Below, in pieces: positions 50,203 through 59,213 of a stretch of 64,000 bases of DNA. The position numbers and the translations under genes are program-made. Positions within the stretch are counted from its first letter, which is position 1. Each line of letters starts with the position of its first letter. The DNA is from an uncultured Sphingomonadaceae bacterium (GTDB lineage Bacteria > Pseudomonadota > Alphaproteobacteria > Sphingomonadales > Sphingomonadaceae): assembly GCA_947501695.1 (NCBI GenBank), contig CANMWO010000002.1:761327-825326 (forward strand), in the 5' to 3' direction. The notes under the pieces are model-generated. The model was not told the DNA's origin, did not search any database, and saw only the letters and a program-made list of their open reading frames with translations.

Positions 50203-51126
50203 ATGCCAACTTTACGTCAGTTCCAATATCTTGTCGCGGTGGCCGATCACCGGCATTTTGGCCGCGCAGCGCAGGCTGCTGGCGCATCCCAACCAACCTT
50301 GAGTCACCAGTTACGGGCGCTCGAATCGCGGCTGGGCGTGACGTTGGTAGAGCGGCGGACCCACGGCGCGGAACTGTCCCCGATTGGTCGCGAAATCGCA
50401 GAGCGGGCCAGACAAGTGCTCGTTCAGGTAAAAGATATTCGCGACCTTGCCGAGCGCGCGAGCGAGAGCTTAGCCGGGACATTGCGTTTCGGGGTATCGC
50501 CTACACTCGGTCCCTATCTCATGCCGCCGGTTATCGCGGCGCTCCATCGCGCGCAACCCGATCTGCGCTTCTATATGCGAGAGGGCATTCCCGACCTTCA
50601 GGCTATGGAATTGGTCAAAGGTGCGATTGACATGCTGCTCGGCCCGTTACCGATAGAAGGGGAAAATCTCACCATGGAACCCTTGTTCCGCGAGCCGCTG
50701 ATATTGGTCGCTCCTCCCGATCATCCACTGGCGATGCAGAAAAAAGTCACTAAAGTTGATCTTTATAACGCACCGGTTCTTAGTCTTGATCGCCGCCACC
50801 ATTTGCATAGAGATGTGGCCGAACAGTGCCGCCAACACGGCATGCACCTGTTACAGGATTACGAAGGCACCAGTCTCGACAGCGTACGTCAAATGGTCGC
50901 CTCCGGCCTCGGTCTGGGGATTTTACCGGCGCTCTATGTGCGCTCTGAGTTGTCGCATGGCGGCGACGTAGCCCAGCTCGAAGTCCAAGATTGGACCGCC
51001 TCGCGCAGTATCGGCATTGCTTGGCGCACCGGCGCAGGCTTTGCCGATGAGTATATGGCCGTCGCTCAGCGCATTGCTGAAGAAGCTAAAATTTTGTTGA
51101 ACACCCCCGTTAACCGGGAACATTAA
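50203..51126 (+). CDS. OxyR-like LysR-family regulator without peroxidatic Cys
   Basis: A 307-residue LysR protein closest to the OxyR group: N-terminal HTH (RAAQAAGASQPTLSHQLRALE, 21-41) and an effector domain with DYEGTSLDSVRQMVASGLGLGILP (219-242). In OxyR, the redox switch is C199/C208. Here the position corresponding to C199 is His200, while Cys209 at the C208 position is kept, so the classical disulfide cannot form. It may regulate without peroxide sensing, or use another chemistry. It is followed at once by aat (1-nt overlap). Confidence 0.87.
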   Translation: MPTLRQFQYLVAVADHRHFGRAAQAAGASQPTLSHQLRALESRLGVTLVERRTHGAELSPIGREIAERARQVLVQVKDIRDLAERASESLAGTLRFGVSPTLGPYLMPPVIAALHRAQPDLRFYMREGIPDLQAMELVKGAIDMLLGPLPIEGENLTMEPLFREPLILVAPPDHPLAMQKKVTKVDLYNAPVLSLDRRHHLHRDVAEQCRQHGMHLLQDYEGTSLDSVRQMVASGLGLGILPALYVRSELSHGGDVAQLEVQDWTASRSIGIAWRTGAGFADEYMAVAQRIAEEAKILLNTPVNREH

Positions 51127-52007
51127 TGGCGATCGAACTCGAACTGCTGCTGAAAGCCTATGCGTCGGGTATTTTTCCGATGGCCGATGCGCGCGACGAT
51201 CCCGAAACCTTTTGGGTCGAGCCGAAAACCCGTGCCATATTGCCGCTCGATGGCTTTCGGATGTCACGCTCTCTGCGGAAAACCATCCGGTCCGGTCGTT
51301 TCGAGGTTACGGCGGACACTGCCTTTGCGGATGTCATAGCGATTTGCGCAGAATCGGCGAGCGATCGCCGCGAAACCTGGATCAATGCCGATATTGAAGA
51401 GGCCTTTTGCCTGCTTCATAACCGCGGTCATGCCCATAGTGTGGAATGTTGGTCGGTCGATGAAAAGGGTAAAAAGACACTGGTCGGTGGACTTTATGGC
51501 CTTGTCATTGGCGGTGCTTTTTGCGGAGAGAGCATGTTTTCGCGTGCCCGAGATGCGTCCAAAGTCGCGCTGGCGTGGCTCGTGGCGCGCCTGATTGTCG
51601 GGCGGTTCGCTTTGCTGGACTGTCAGTTTATGACCGATCATTTGGCTTCGCTTGGCGCCATAGAAATTAGTCAGGAAGAATATCTCGAGCAGCTACATGC
51701 TGCCCAAACCCATCACTCGCCGGCGTTCTCAGCAATCAAGTCAGCAATCGGATCTGATGATTCAGTCGGCAGTGTTTCGGGAACCGGAGGCACGGGTGTG
51801 GGTGCCGGTATGGGTGTCGGCGGAGACACCGGTTCTGTTACCGGCTCAACTGCATCAGTTGGCGCAGCCTCATTTACCGCACTCGATGTACTGTTAGCCG
51901 AACTGGATGAGGACGAAGAACGCGGAGCGGTTGGATTACCAGAATCAGAAGGTGGCGCCTCTTCACCGGCGAAGCTCATCGCACAGCTTTTAACCCAGAC
52001 ATCATAA
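51126..52007 (+). CDS. aat: Leucyl/phenylalanyl-tRNA-protein transferase, with C-terminal extension
   Basis: Adds Leu or Phe to N-terminal Lys/Arg of proteins, making them N-degrons for ClpS/ClpAP. The core is intact: YASGIFPMAD (12-21), FWVEPKTRAILPLD (29-42), GGLYGLVIGGAFCGESMFSR (121-140) and LLDCQFMTDHLASLGA (163-178). The normal protein ends near residue 200-240; this one runs to 293 with a Gly/Ser/Thr-rich tail (205-262) and an acidic end. Residues 196-293 lie antisense to the DUF2155 gene, suggesting loss of the original stop codon. Confidence 0.94.
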   Translation: MAIELELLLKAYASGIFPMADARDDPETFWVEPKTRAILPLDGFRMSRSLRKTIRSGRFEVTADTAFADVIAICAESASDRRETWINADIEEAFCLLHNRGHAHSVECWSVDEKGKKTLVGGLYGLVIGGAFCGESMFSRARDASKVALAWLVARLIVGRFALLDCQFMTDHLASLGAIEISQEEYLEQLHAAQTHHSPAFSAIKSAIGSDDSVGSVSGTGGTGVGAGMGVGGDTGSVTGSTASVGAASFTALDVLLAELDEDEERGAVGLPESEGGASSPAKLIAQLLTQTS

Positions 52008-52501
52008 ATCGGATGCTCAACCACGTTCAATGAAGGTGACTCACGAAACAGCCAGCCGGAAAAAACTGTCCGCCACTGGTCATCGCCCTGACGAGTGGCT
52101 GGTCGTGCATTAACGAGCAACTGAACAAAAGCTCCTTGCTCTGGGGTCATTTCCCATGGTGCCGTACGTTCGCAAGCACGCAGTCGCACAACCGCACGAC
52201 CGATGCGGATCGACTGACCCGGTTTCAATTCCAAATCACGGGTTAAGCCATTGCGCTTGTTCAAAAAGCCCAATGTCGCAACACGCTCCGCCATTGGTGT
52301 GCCAATCTGCTCGCTAACCTGTTGCACCAGCTCCTCGTCATTAGTCGCCGTTGCTTCCGCTTTTTCAGCTGGTTGACCTGAGTTTTCTTGGCCCTCATCA
52401 TCTCCGCCAAACAGCCCGCAGCCTGATAACAGCAGCGCACTTGCCAAAACCGAGAATAGGCGACTCTCACCAATCGCAGGGAAACGACGGGATGCCATCA
52501 T
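51713..52501 (-). CDS. DUF2155 exported protein
   Basis: A 262-residue protein. N-terminal lipoprotein-like signal (LLLSGCGL, Cys28) and an acidic linker precede the DUF2155 core (about 68-178, including LDLELKPGQSIRIGRAVVRLRACE-type strands and WLFRESPSLNVVEHPIYDVWVKSC). The last 80 residues are Ser/Asn-, then Pro/Val/Thr-rich and low-complexity, antisense to the Aat tail. The start overlaps the NDUFA12 gene stop. Family function is unknown. The 295-bp overlap with aat includes the end of the DUF2155 core. Confidence 0.88.
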   Translation of the reverse strand: MMASRRFPAIGESRLFSVLASALLLSGCGLFGGDDEGQENSGQPAEKAEATATNDEELVQQVSEQIGTPMAERVATLGFLNKRNGLTRDLELKPGQSIRIGRAVVRLRACERTAPWEMTPEQGAFVQLLVNARPATRQGDDQWRTVFSGWLFRESPSLNVVEHPIYDVWVKSCAMSFAGEEAPPSDSGNPTAPRSSSSSSSANSTSSAVNEAAPTDAVEPVTEPVSPPTPIPAPTPVPPVPETLPTESSDPIADLIAENAGE

Positions 52502-52899
52502 TCAGCTTCGGCCGGATTCCACGGTTCATAATCGCCGGTTGCACTGGCCCGTTTGCCACCGGACTCAAGCGCTCCAGCGGGACGATAGGCTTTGGTCGTG
52601 CCGGTCAAATTGCCGGTTGGTTCGATTTCCCAAATACGAGGCTGCGGCAAATGGCTTTCCGGAATTTCGTCAAAACTCTTATGCAGCCAGCCGTGCCATT
52701 CGGGTGTCACCCGGCTCGCGTCGTTGGCGCCGGAATAGATAACCCAGCGCTTGTCGCCATCCTTGGCAGGATTCTTAGTCTGGTAATATACATTACCAAA
52801 AATATCCTCGCCCACCGATTTGCCCTTGCGCGCACTGAACAATGAAGTGCCGATGGTTGCACCGTCCCACCACGTAAAGATTTTGCCTAATATTCCCAT
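52498..52899 (-). CDS. NDUFA12-family complex I accessory subunit
   Basis: A 133-residue homologue of mitochondrial B17.2/NDUFA12, an accessory part of NADH:ubiquinone oxidoreductase found in alphaproteobacteria. The family pattern GEDIFGNVYYQ and RWVIYSGANDASRVTPEWHGWLH (about 30-76) is clear. It assists assembly of the complex I peripheral arm. The nuo genes are not in the window; the conserved partner here is DUF2155, overlapping downstream. Confidence 0.95.
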   Translation of the reverse strand: MGILGKIFTWWDGATIGTSLFSARKGKSVGEDIFGNVYYQTKNPAKDGDKRWVIYSGANDASRVTPEWHGWLHKSFDEIPESHLPQPRIWEIEPTGNLTGTTKAYRPAGALESGGKRASATGDYEPWNPAEAE

Positions 52900-52980
52900 G
52901 CCTGTCCGCTTAGCGTCACGAGTGGGGGGTTCGCAATTAAAAAATGCGTCGAAACAAAGGGCGCAACCCTCGGTCTGTCG

Positions 52981-53499
52981 CTATTGCTGCCATTCTACTT
53001 TATCGCCCGGTGTAATCCCCAACTCAGCGGCACGGCCGCCCGCCAGTTCCAGAACTGCTGAAACCGGCTCGCCCGATGGCACCGGGTCGAGCGAATAAGG
53101 TGTCGTATTGGCAGCGATGGATTCGATTGTGCCATCGCTTCGGACGAAGATTATATCGAGGGGAATAACTGTATTTTTCATCCAGAAGCTCGCCATGCGC
53201 GTTTCGGTGAAAGGGAAAATCATACCCCGATCACCGGCCAGTTCCGTGCGAAACATCAAACCACGCGCTTGCTCGGCAGTGGTCTTGGCCAGTTCGACCA
53301 TAAATCTGTGGGATATGCCGTTAGAGGTGATGGTCAAAGGAATCTGCCTAAGCCCAGCTTTTGACAAATTATTCTCTGCCGCCGCTTGGTTTTGCGGGGT
53401 CTTTCCATCAGTATTGCCGGCCTGCGCATAGCAACCGTTTAGACCCACACACGATAGCAGCAGTATAGGCCATACGGCACGTTTGAAAAATCCGGTCAT
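52981..53499 (-). CDS. DUF192 exported protein
   Basis: A 172-residue protein. ATG 53499 begins a signal peptide ending LNGC (Cys about 23), which may be a lipobox. The DUF192 domain follows with VELAKTTAEQARGLMFRTELAGDRGMIFPF (about 68-97), MKNTVIPLDIIFVRSDG and VLELAGGRAAELGITPGDKV. Function of DUF192 is not established. A GTG seven codons upstream is an alternative start. It lies 34 nt downstream of the cold-shock gene and is probably co-transcribed; the pairing recurs in sphingomonads from memory. Confidence 0.88.
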   Translation of the reverse strand: MTGFFKRAVWPILLLSCVGLNGCYAQAGNTDGKTPQNQAAAENNLSKAGLRQIPLTITSNGISHRFMVELAKTTAEQARGLMFRTELAGDRGMIFPFTETRMASFWMKNTVIPLDIIFVRSDGTIESIAANTTPYSLDPVPSGEPVSAVLELAGGRAAELGITPGDKVEWQQ

Positions 53500-53533
53500 A
53501 GACAGACGCTCTTCATACACATAGCTATTCGGT

Positions 53534-54157
53534 TTATTCCGACCCTAGCGCAGTGCTGATCTGTACGGCCATATGGCCGCGATCACCATCATCAATACGG
53601 ACCAACAAATGTTCCCCCGGCATTATTTCCGCAATCCCGGCATTGCGCAGCGTTTCCATATGGACAAAAATATCTCCGTCCATGCCCTTGGCGACTAGAA
53701 ATCCATAACCCTTCGCTCGGTTAAACCATTTTACCTCCGCCTCTATAAAGGCTGCAGAGTCTTCGACCGTGTGAAAGGATTTGCGCCGGACTTCGGGGGC
53801 CGGCTTATGAACTAGCTGCTCGCAATTGGTTTCGTCGATATCGAGAATTTTTGTCGCCTGCAGGCCTTTGGCCGCATCGACATATTCGCACCGCACAAGG
53901 GCCATCTCTGGCAGATCCCTGCGGCCAAGCGGTTCTAGCACCGTCCAGTGCACCAATATATCCTGGCCCGCGTCAAGGTCATTGCCCTGATGCTGTTCAA
54001 GATCAGGAATGATAAAGCCAAAGCCGCGATGAGAGTCGAACCATTTAACATGGCCGATAGTCTGCAAAACAGGCGTTACCTGAGCCTCGCCGTCACAGAC
54101 TTCAACATTGGTCGAACCGTCATCGGCTCTGGCGGGTTCCGCATATAAACTTGCCAC
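53534..54157 (-). CDS. Double cold-shock-domain protein
   Basis: A 207-residue protein with two cold-shock domains. CSD1 (about 32-105) has [18 protein letters not shown] and [10 protein letters not shown]; its FVH RNP2 is replaced by LVH. CSD2 (about 138-205) has [18 protein letters not shown] and DIFVHMETL, the standard RNP1 and RNP2. An acidic linker joins them. It should bind single-stranded RNA or DNA and modulate translation or antitermination. Start is GTG 54157, behind GGAG. Tandem CSD proteins of this size are an alphaproteobacterial speciality. Confidence 0.92.
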   Translation of the reverse strand: MASLYAEPARADDGSTNVEVCDGEAQVTPVLQTIGHVKWFDSHRGFGFIIPDLEQHQGNDLDAGQDILVHWTVLEPLGRRDLPEMALVRCEYVDAAKGLQATKILDIDETNCEQLVHKPAPEVRRKSFHTVEDSAAFIEAEVKWFNRAKGYGFLVAKGMDGDIFVHMETLRNAGIAEIMPGEHLLVRIDDGDRGHMAVQISTALGSE

Positions 54158-54293
54158 AACACATCTCCGAACACACTAGCCGAATCATGGGTCCTTCAAC
54201 CAAAAAGAATCGGGGAAGCATAATATAGCATATTAAATGTAAACTTGCGATTCTTGTTGTGATCAGAATATTTTAACTCAAAAAACAGGTCTT

Positions 54294-54827
54294 CTAAATC
54301 TCTACTTCAATCTCTTCTCCCGGTTTTGCAAATACAAAGCGACGGGCCATGTCAAACTCGTGCCCTGCCCGAAGGAAGGCCTGTAACTGCTTCCGGCATT
54401 TGTCCGTATCGGCCTGTTGCTGGGCAAAGGGTCCGATGGACTTTTTGCGCGCATAAGTGCGAGCCGCATCCCACTTTTTCGCATCGCTCAGGTCGAGCGC
54501 CTCACGATCATCGCCTTCAGCAATCCCGGCTTGGTAGAGCGCCTGCGTGACACGCCGTTTGCCATAGCCTCGATTAATCAGAGCAGTCGCACGATTTTTC
54601 GCAAATAGCGCATCGTCAATATAACCGAGCTCAACAAAGCGCTCTACCATCGCCTCGACATCGGCGGGCCGGTCCTCTGACCATTCCCGCTCCCGTAATT
54701 TGCGGAAAAGATAGGATTTTAATTTGTGTCGCGTCGTCGCGTAGCGAGTGACATAGCGTAAAGCGAGCTCTTGCAGGCTATTATGGTCCAACGGTCTACC
54801 GCTATTTTTCAACGCTTCGCCTCTCAT
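54294..54827 (-). CDS. recX: Regulatory protein RecX
   Basis: A 177-residue RecX-family protein, inhibitor or modulator of the RecA filament. It is made of three-helix repeats: ALRYVTRYATTRHKLKSYLFRKLRER, VERFVELGYIDDALFAKNRATALINRGYGKRRVTQALYQAGI. I place the start at ATG 54827; a GTG at 54854 would add nine residues, and neither has a good ribosome site. recA is not adjacent. The 136 nt between it and the cold-shock gene is very AT-rich and holds no gene. Confidence 0.88.
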   Translation of the reverse strand: MRGEALKNSGRPLDHNSLQELALRYVTRYATTRHKLKSYLFRKLREREWSEDRPADVEAMVERFVELGYIDDALFAKNRATALINRGYGKRRVTQALYQAGIAEGDDREALDLSDAKKWDAARTYARKKSIGPFAQQQADTDKCRKQLQAFLRAGHEFDMARRFVFAKPGEEIEVEI

Positions 54828-54998
54828 TAAGAACCACTGCCCTTTTTGTGCCACAGTAGAGCCGAAATTTAAACGCCAGTTGCAATCATTAAGGCTTGTT
54901 TAGGGTTAAGACAGCTGAATATTTCTCAAAATTTGGCTGAATATCTGGGAAAATGACGATTTGTAAGAAGGCTGGACCTTCTGGAAAATGGATTTTGT

Positions 54999-56729
54999 AT
55001 GACTGAGCTGACACCAACCCCAACCGCAGACAATCTCCCGCGCCGTTTCGCCGATTTTGAAACGGTAGGCGAAGCGCTGGATTACGCCGCGACGGGTCAA
55101 AGGGGATTTAATTTTTACGATGCCCGCGCCGCACTGGCGCGGGTTTATCCCTTTGCCGAGTTACAGATCGATGCAATGGCGGCAGGCCGCCGCCTGATTG
55201 GTTTTGGTATCAAACCAGGCGACCGAGTTGCCCTGATCGCTGATACAGAACCAAGATTCTGCGCGTTATTCTTTGGCGCAATTTACGCTGGCGCACTCCC
55301 GGTTCCATTGCCATTGCCAACGTCATTTGGCGGCAAAGAAAGTTACATCGATCAGATCGGCGTTCAGCTCGATAGCTGTGATCCTGCGATATTACTTTAT
55401 CCTGATGAGATAGAAGAACTCGCTATCGCCGCAGGACAGTCCCGTAAAATTCCAGCTTTCGGCTGGGATAAATTTGCCGAAAATGATGTGCCCGATTGTG
55501 AATTGCCGCAAGCGAAGAGCAGCGATCTTGCCTATCTACAATATTCTAGCGGATCGACCCGCTTCCCCCATGGCGTCGCCGTGACCCACAAAGCATTGCT
55601 CCATAATGTCGGATCACATTCCCATGGCATGAACGTAAGCGAGGAAGACCGCTGTGTTTCCTGGTTACCTTTTTACCATGACATGGGATTGGTTGGTTGC
55701 TTCATTTCAATGGTCTGTAATCAGGTCTCGACTGACTATCTGAAAACCTCTGACTTTGCGCGTCGGCCGTTATCATGGCTGGACCTGATTTCGCGCAACC
55801 CTGGCACATCCTGTAGCTTCTCACCAACATTCGGCTATGAGATCTGCGCGCGCCGGATCGGCAGCCAATCCAATGTAGCTGAACGCTTTGACCTGTCGCG
55901 CTGGCGTCTCGCTGGCAATGGCGCAGACATGATTCGCCCGGATGTGATGCAGCGCTTCACGGATGCTTTTGCGCCGGCAAAATTTGACGCCAAGGCCTTT
56001 TTGCCAAGCTATGGTCTCGCCGAAGCCACTTTGGCCGTAACCATCATGCCGCCAGGTGAAGGGATGGAAGTTGAGCTGGTTGAAGAAACCGAACTGTCCG
56101 GTGAAAAACAGGCTGATGGCAGCCGCCCCAAGCGCTATCGTGCGATTGTCAATTGCGGCAAGCCGGTGCGCGATACGTTGCTGGAAATTCGTGAAGAAGA
56201 TGGCAGCATCTTGCCAGAAAAGGCTGTTGGCAAGGTTTGGATGCAAAGCCCTTCTGTGATGGAATGCTATTATCGGGATCAGGAAGCGACCGATGCCTGT
56301 TTGATCGATGGTTGGCTCGATACCGGAGACATGGGGTATTTGTCCGACGGTTATCTATACATTGTAGGCCGCGCCAAGGACATGATTATCATCAACGGTA
56401 AAAACCACTGGCCCCAGGATATCGAATGGGCTGTGGAGCAATTGCCGGGATTCAAGGCAGGCGATATTGCTGCTTTTGCGATCACGACACCGGGCGGCGA
56501 TGAAACACCAGCGGTTCTGGTCCAGTGCCGGACCTCGGATGAGATTGAAAGATTGCGCTTGCGTGACGAGATTCGCGAGAAGGTTCGCGCTATCACTGGC
56601 ATGAACTGTGTTATCGAATTGGTTCCACCACGAACTTTGCCGCGCACCAGCTCAGGTAAGCTCAGCAGAGCCAAGGCTCGCAACCTTTATCTTTCCGGAG
56701 ATATCCAGCCCTATGCTGTAGCCGCCTAA
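54999..56729 (+). CDS. Fatty acyl-AMP ligase (FAAL)
   Basis: A 576-residue adenylating enzyme of the FadD32/FAAL group. The ATP motif LQYSSGSTRFPHGVAVTHKALLHN (about 179-202), the middle YGLAEATLAVTI (about 334-345) and GWLDTGDMGYLSDGYLYIVGRAKDMIIINGKNHWPQDIE (about 439-477) are intact. FAALs make acyl-AMPs for transfer to an acyl carrier or polyketide synthase rather than to CoA, but no ACP or PKS gene is beside it. A GGDEF-EAL gene follows 96 nt downstream. Confidence 0.93.
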   Translation: MTELTPTPTADNLPRRFADFETVGEALDYAATGQRGFNFYDARAALARVYPFAELQIDAMAAGRRLIGFGIKPGDRVALIADTEPRFCALFFGAIYAGALPVPLPLPTSFGGKESYIDQIGVQLDSCDPAILLYPDEIEELAIAAGQSRKIPAFGWDKFAENDVPDCELPQAKSSDLAYLQYSSGSTRFPHGVAVTHKALLHNVGSHSHGMNVSEEDRCVSWLPFYHDMGLVGCFISMVCNQVSTDYLKTSDFARRPLSWLDLISRNPGTSCSFSPTFGYEICARRIGSQSNVAERFDLSRWRLAGNGADMIRPDVMQRFTDAFAPAKFDAKAFLPSYGLAEATLAVTIMPPGEGMEVELVEETELSGEKQADGSRPKRYRAIVNCGKPVRDTLLEIREEDGSILPEKAVGKVWMQSPSVMECYYRDQEATDACLIDGWLDTGDMGYLSDGYLYIVGRAKDMIIINGKNHWPQDIEWAVEQLPGFKAGDIAAFAITTPGGDETPAVLVQCRTSDEIERLRLRDEIREKVRAITGMNCVIELVPPRTLPRTSSGKLSRAKARNLYLSGDIQPYAVAA

Positions 56730-56825
56730 AATCAGTAATCAAAAGCATTAATATCGATTAACTATAAATCGAAAAAATATACACTCGCTTACTTTTCGAT
56801 AAGGTTTTCCGCGTAGGGGCAAAGC

Positions 56826-59198
56826 GTGGAAGAAAAAGTATCATCATCATCGGGGTTACCCCAAGAAATACCGCTCAGCGTCCTACTTGGGATTGCTGAT
56901 CCCGAGGGTGTAGACTGGGGACGCATCCGTATGCTCCAGTTTGAAGGCATGCATCAAAACGGCTTCATCAAAATGATCGGGTCGATCACTTGCGGTATAT
57001 TGGCAGTTCAATTTTGCATTGATCATGTAAACTGGTTTTTGCTCGGCGCTTGGACCCTCGCCCTGCTCGGACTTTACATCTACTCCTACGTCAAAGCCCG
57101 CAAAGACGCGATTTGGGAACGGAAAAGCATTTCCCGGCGCGAGAATATCGAAGTCGTCTTAACGTCGGGAGCTGGTGGCCTATTATGGTCTACAGCGATA
57201 GTGTTGTTCGGCCCCTCGGGGGATCTGAGCAGCATGGTCAGCATATGGGCCCTGGTTCTATGCCTAATGGTCGGATCGGCGATGCTAATGTCTGCCGTTC
57301 CTCTTGCCAGCATCATTTTCATCGGGATGTGCGGTATTTCATCGACTATTGGCTGGTATTTAATCAATGGATATCAAATGGCGATGGCATCTGCCGCTAT
57401 TGCAATGCTGTTAATAGCATCTTGCCTTATGAACGGCCGTTCTTTCGTCAGCCGGAAGATTGCCGAAGCTAATTTGAATGAGAAAAAGGAAGTCGTCAGC
57501 CTGCTGTTGCGCGAATTTGAGGATACCGGGGCAGATTGGCTGTGGCAGACCGACACGTCGCGCCGCCTGACCCATGTGTCCCCGCGCTTTGCTCATGCCG
57601 TCGGGCGCACGGCCGAAGATATTGAAGGCCGGCCGTTCCTGCAACTGGTTGCTGGCCAAGCATGGGACTCTGGAAAATTCTCGCCTGCACTGCACGAATT
57701 GGCAGAAAAACTGAAGCGTCGCGATAGTTTTAGTAATATGCTGGTTCCCGTGCTCATCAACGATACGACGCGCTGGTGGGAAATTTCGGCATCGCCCAAG
57801 TTGGACGAAAACGGTATTTTCCACGGATTTCGAGGCGTAGGGTCCGACGTAACGGAGCAACGCGAATCTGCCGACAAAATCTCTCATATGGCACGCTTTG
57901 ATACGTTGACCGGCCTCCCCAACCGGTTGCAGCTGACCGAAACGCTTGGCAAGGCACAGCGCGATTCCGACAAATGGAACGGCCGTTGCGGTTTCATGAT
58001 GATCGATCTCGACCGGTTCAAGGCCGTCAATGATACATTAGGTCATCCGGTCGGTGATCGCTTGCTGGCTCGCGTGTCAGAGCGACTTCGCTCAATCATG
58101 AGCGATAACGAGCTGTGTGGGCGGCTCGGCGGCGATGAATTTGCCATTGTTATCAAAGACGCCAGCGATTCCCAATATATGGATATGCTGGGCAAGAAAA
58201 TCATTGATACCTTGTCGCGCTCTTATGAGGTCGATCAACACACGCTTTACATCGGTGCCAGCGTCGGCACCGCTATTGGGCCACGAGACGGTCGCACCGT
58301 CGAGATGCTGATGCGTAGTGCTGATCTCGCGCTCTATCGCTCCAAGGATCAAGGCGGCGGCGCGCATAACCAATATGAACCGAAACTTCACGTCCACGCC
58401 GAGGAACGCCGGGTCATGGAAATTGCCCTGCGCAAGGCGTTGGACAATGACGAGTTTTCGCTCAACTATCAGCCGGTGGTTAGCGCGGATACGGGTGGAG
58501 TGACGGGCTTTGAAGCTCTTCTGCGGTGGACCAATCCTGAATTTGGCGTGGTTTCTCCAGCCAAATTTATTCCGCTAGCCGAAGATGCGCGACTGATCGT
58601 GCCAATTGGCGAATGGGTTATGCGCACGGCTTGCAAGGAGGCGATGAAATGGCCTGCAGCGATCAAGATTGCCGTAAACGTATCGGCGGATCAGCTGACC
58701 GATCCCAGCTTCCTGGATATGGTTGTGTCCGCGCTTCAAGAGAGCGAATTGCCAGCCCATCGACTGGAAATAGAAGTTACCGAAAGCATCTTCATGCGTG
58801 AAGGCACCGGTGCCACGCAGGTGCTTGATCAAATTATCGGACTTGGTATTAATCTGTCGCTTGACGATTTTGGTACCGGCTATAGTTCGCTAGGCTACCT
58901 GCGGAAAACTCGTTTCTCGACTATTAAGGTCGATCGTAGCTTTGTGCAGGGCGCTGCTAAGAAAGTACCGGAAAGTCTCGCGATTATTCGTGCCGTCGTC
59001 GCTATGGCTGACAGCCTGGGCATGACAACTACAGCCGAAGGGGCCGAGACTGAAGAAGAGGTCAAAATGATTCAAAAGCTCGGCTGCAGCAAGATTCAAG
59101 GCTATTATTTTGGACGGCCGATGGCGCCTCATGATGCGCTGGATTTGTTCAAGGATTTCAATCCTGATACGGCTCGACTGGGCGACCGCGCCGCCTAA
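56826..59198 (+). CDS. Membrane-bound GGDEF-EAL c-di-GMP enzyme (copy 2)
   Basis: A 790-residue paralogue of the protein at 32459, with the same order: multi-TM sensor (about 40-205), PAS-like domain (about 230-340, ADWLWQTDTSRRLTHVSPRFA), GGDEF (about 350-510, LGGDEF intact) and EAL (about 520-780, FEALLRW, NVSADQ, LEIEVTES, LDDFGTGYSS and TAEGAE). All EAL catalytic residues are seen. No I-site RxxD precedes GGDEF. The start is GTG 56826 after AGGGGC. Which activity dominates cannot be told. Confidence 0.9.
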   Translation: MEEKVSSSSGLPQEIPLSVLLGIADPEGVDWGRIRMLQFEGMHQNGFIKMIGSITCGILAVQFCIDHVNWFLLGAWTLALLGLYIYSYVKARKDAIWERKSISRRENIEVVLTSGAGGLLWSTAIVLFGPSGDLSSMVSIWALVLCLMVGSAMLMSAVPLASIIFIGMCGISSTIGWYLINGYQMAMASAAIAMLLIASCLMNGRSFVSRKIAEANLNEKKEVVSLLLREFEDTGADWLWQTDTSRRLTHVSPRFAHAVGRTAEDIEGRPFLQLVAGQAWDSGKFSPALHELAEKLKRRDSFSNMLVPVLINDTTRWWEISASPKLDENGIFHGFRGVGSDVTEQRESADKISHMARFDTLTGLPNRLQLTETLGKAQRDSDKWNGRCGFMMIDLDRFKAVNDTLGHPVGDRLLARVSERLRSIMSDNELCGRLGGDEFAIVIKDASDSQYMDMLGKKIIDTLSRSYEVDQHTLYIGASVGTAIGPRDGRTVEMLMRSADLALYRSKDQGGGAHNQYEPKLHVHAEERRVMEIALRKALDNDEFSLNYQPVVSADTGGVTGFEALLRWTNPEFGVVSPAKFIPLAEDARLIVPIGEWVMRTACKEAMKWPAAIKIAVNVSADQLTDPSFLDMVVSALQESELPAHRLEIEVTESIFMREGTGATQVLDQIIGLGINLSLDDFGTGYSSLGYLRKTRFSTIKVDRSFVQGAAKKVPESLAIIRAVVAMADSLGMTTTAEGAETEEEVKMIQKLGCSKIQGYYFGRPMAPHDALDLFKDFNPDTARLGDRAA

Positions 59199-59213
59199 AC
59201 CGGAGCTGTTCGA

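Noticed and set aside
51770-51900. Apparent tandem repeat of Gly-Thr/Gly-Val codons in the aat tail
   Set aside because: The units are irregular and arise from the Pro/Val/Thr-rich reverse frame of DUF2155; no true periodic repeat.
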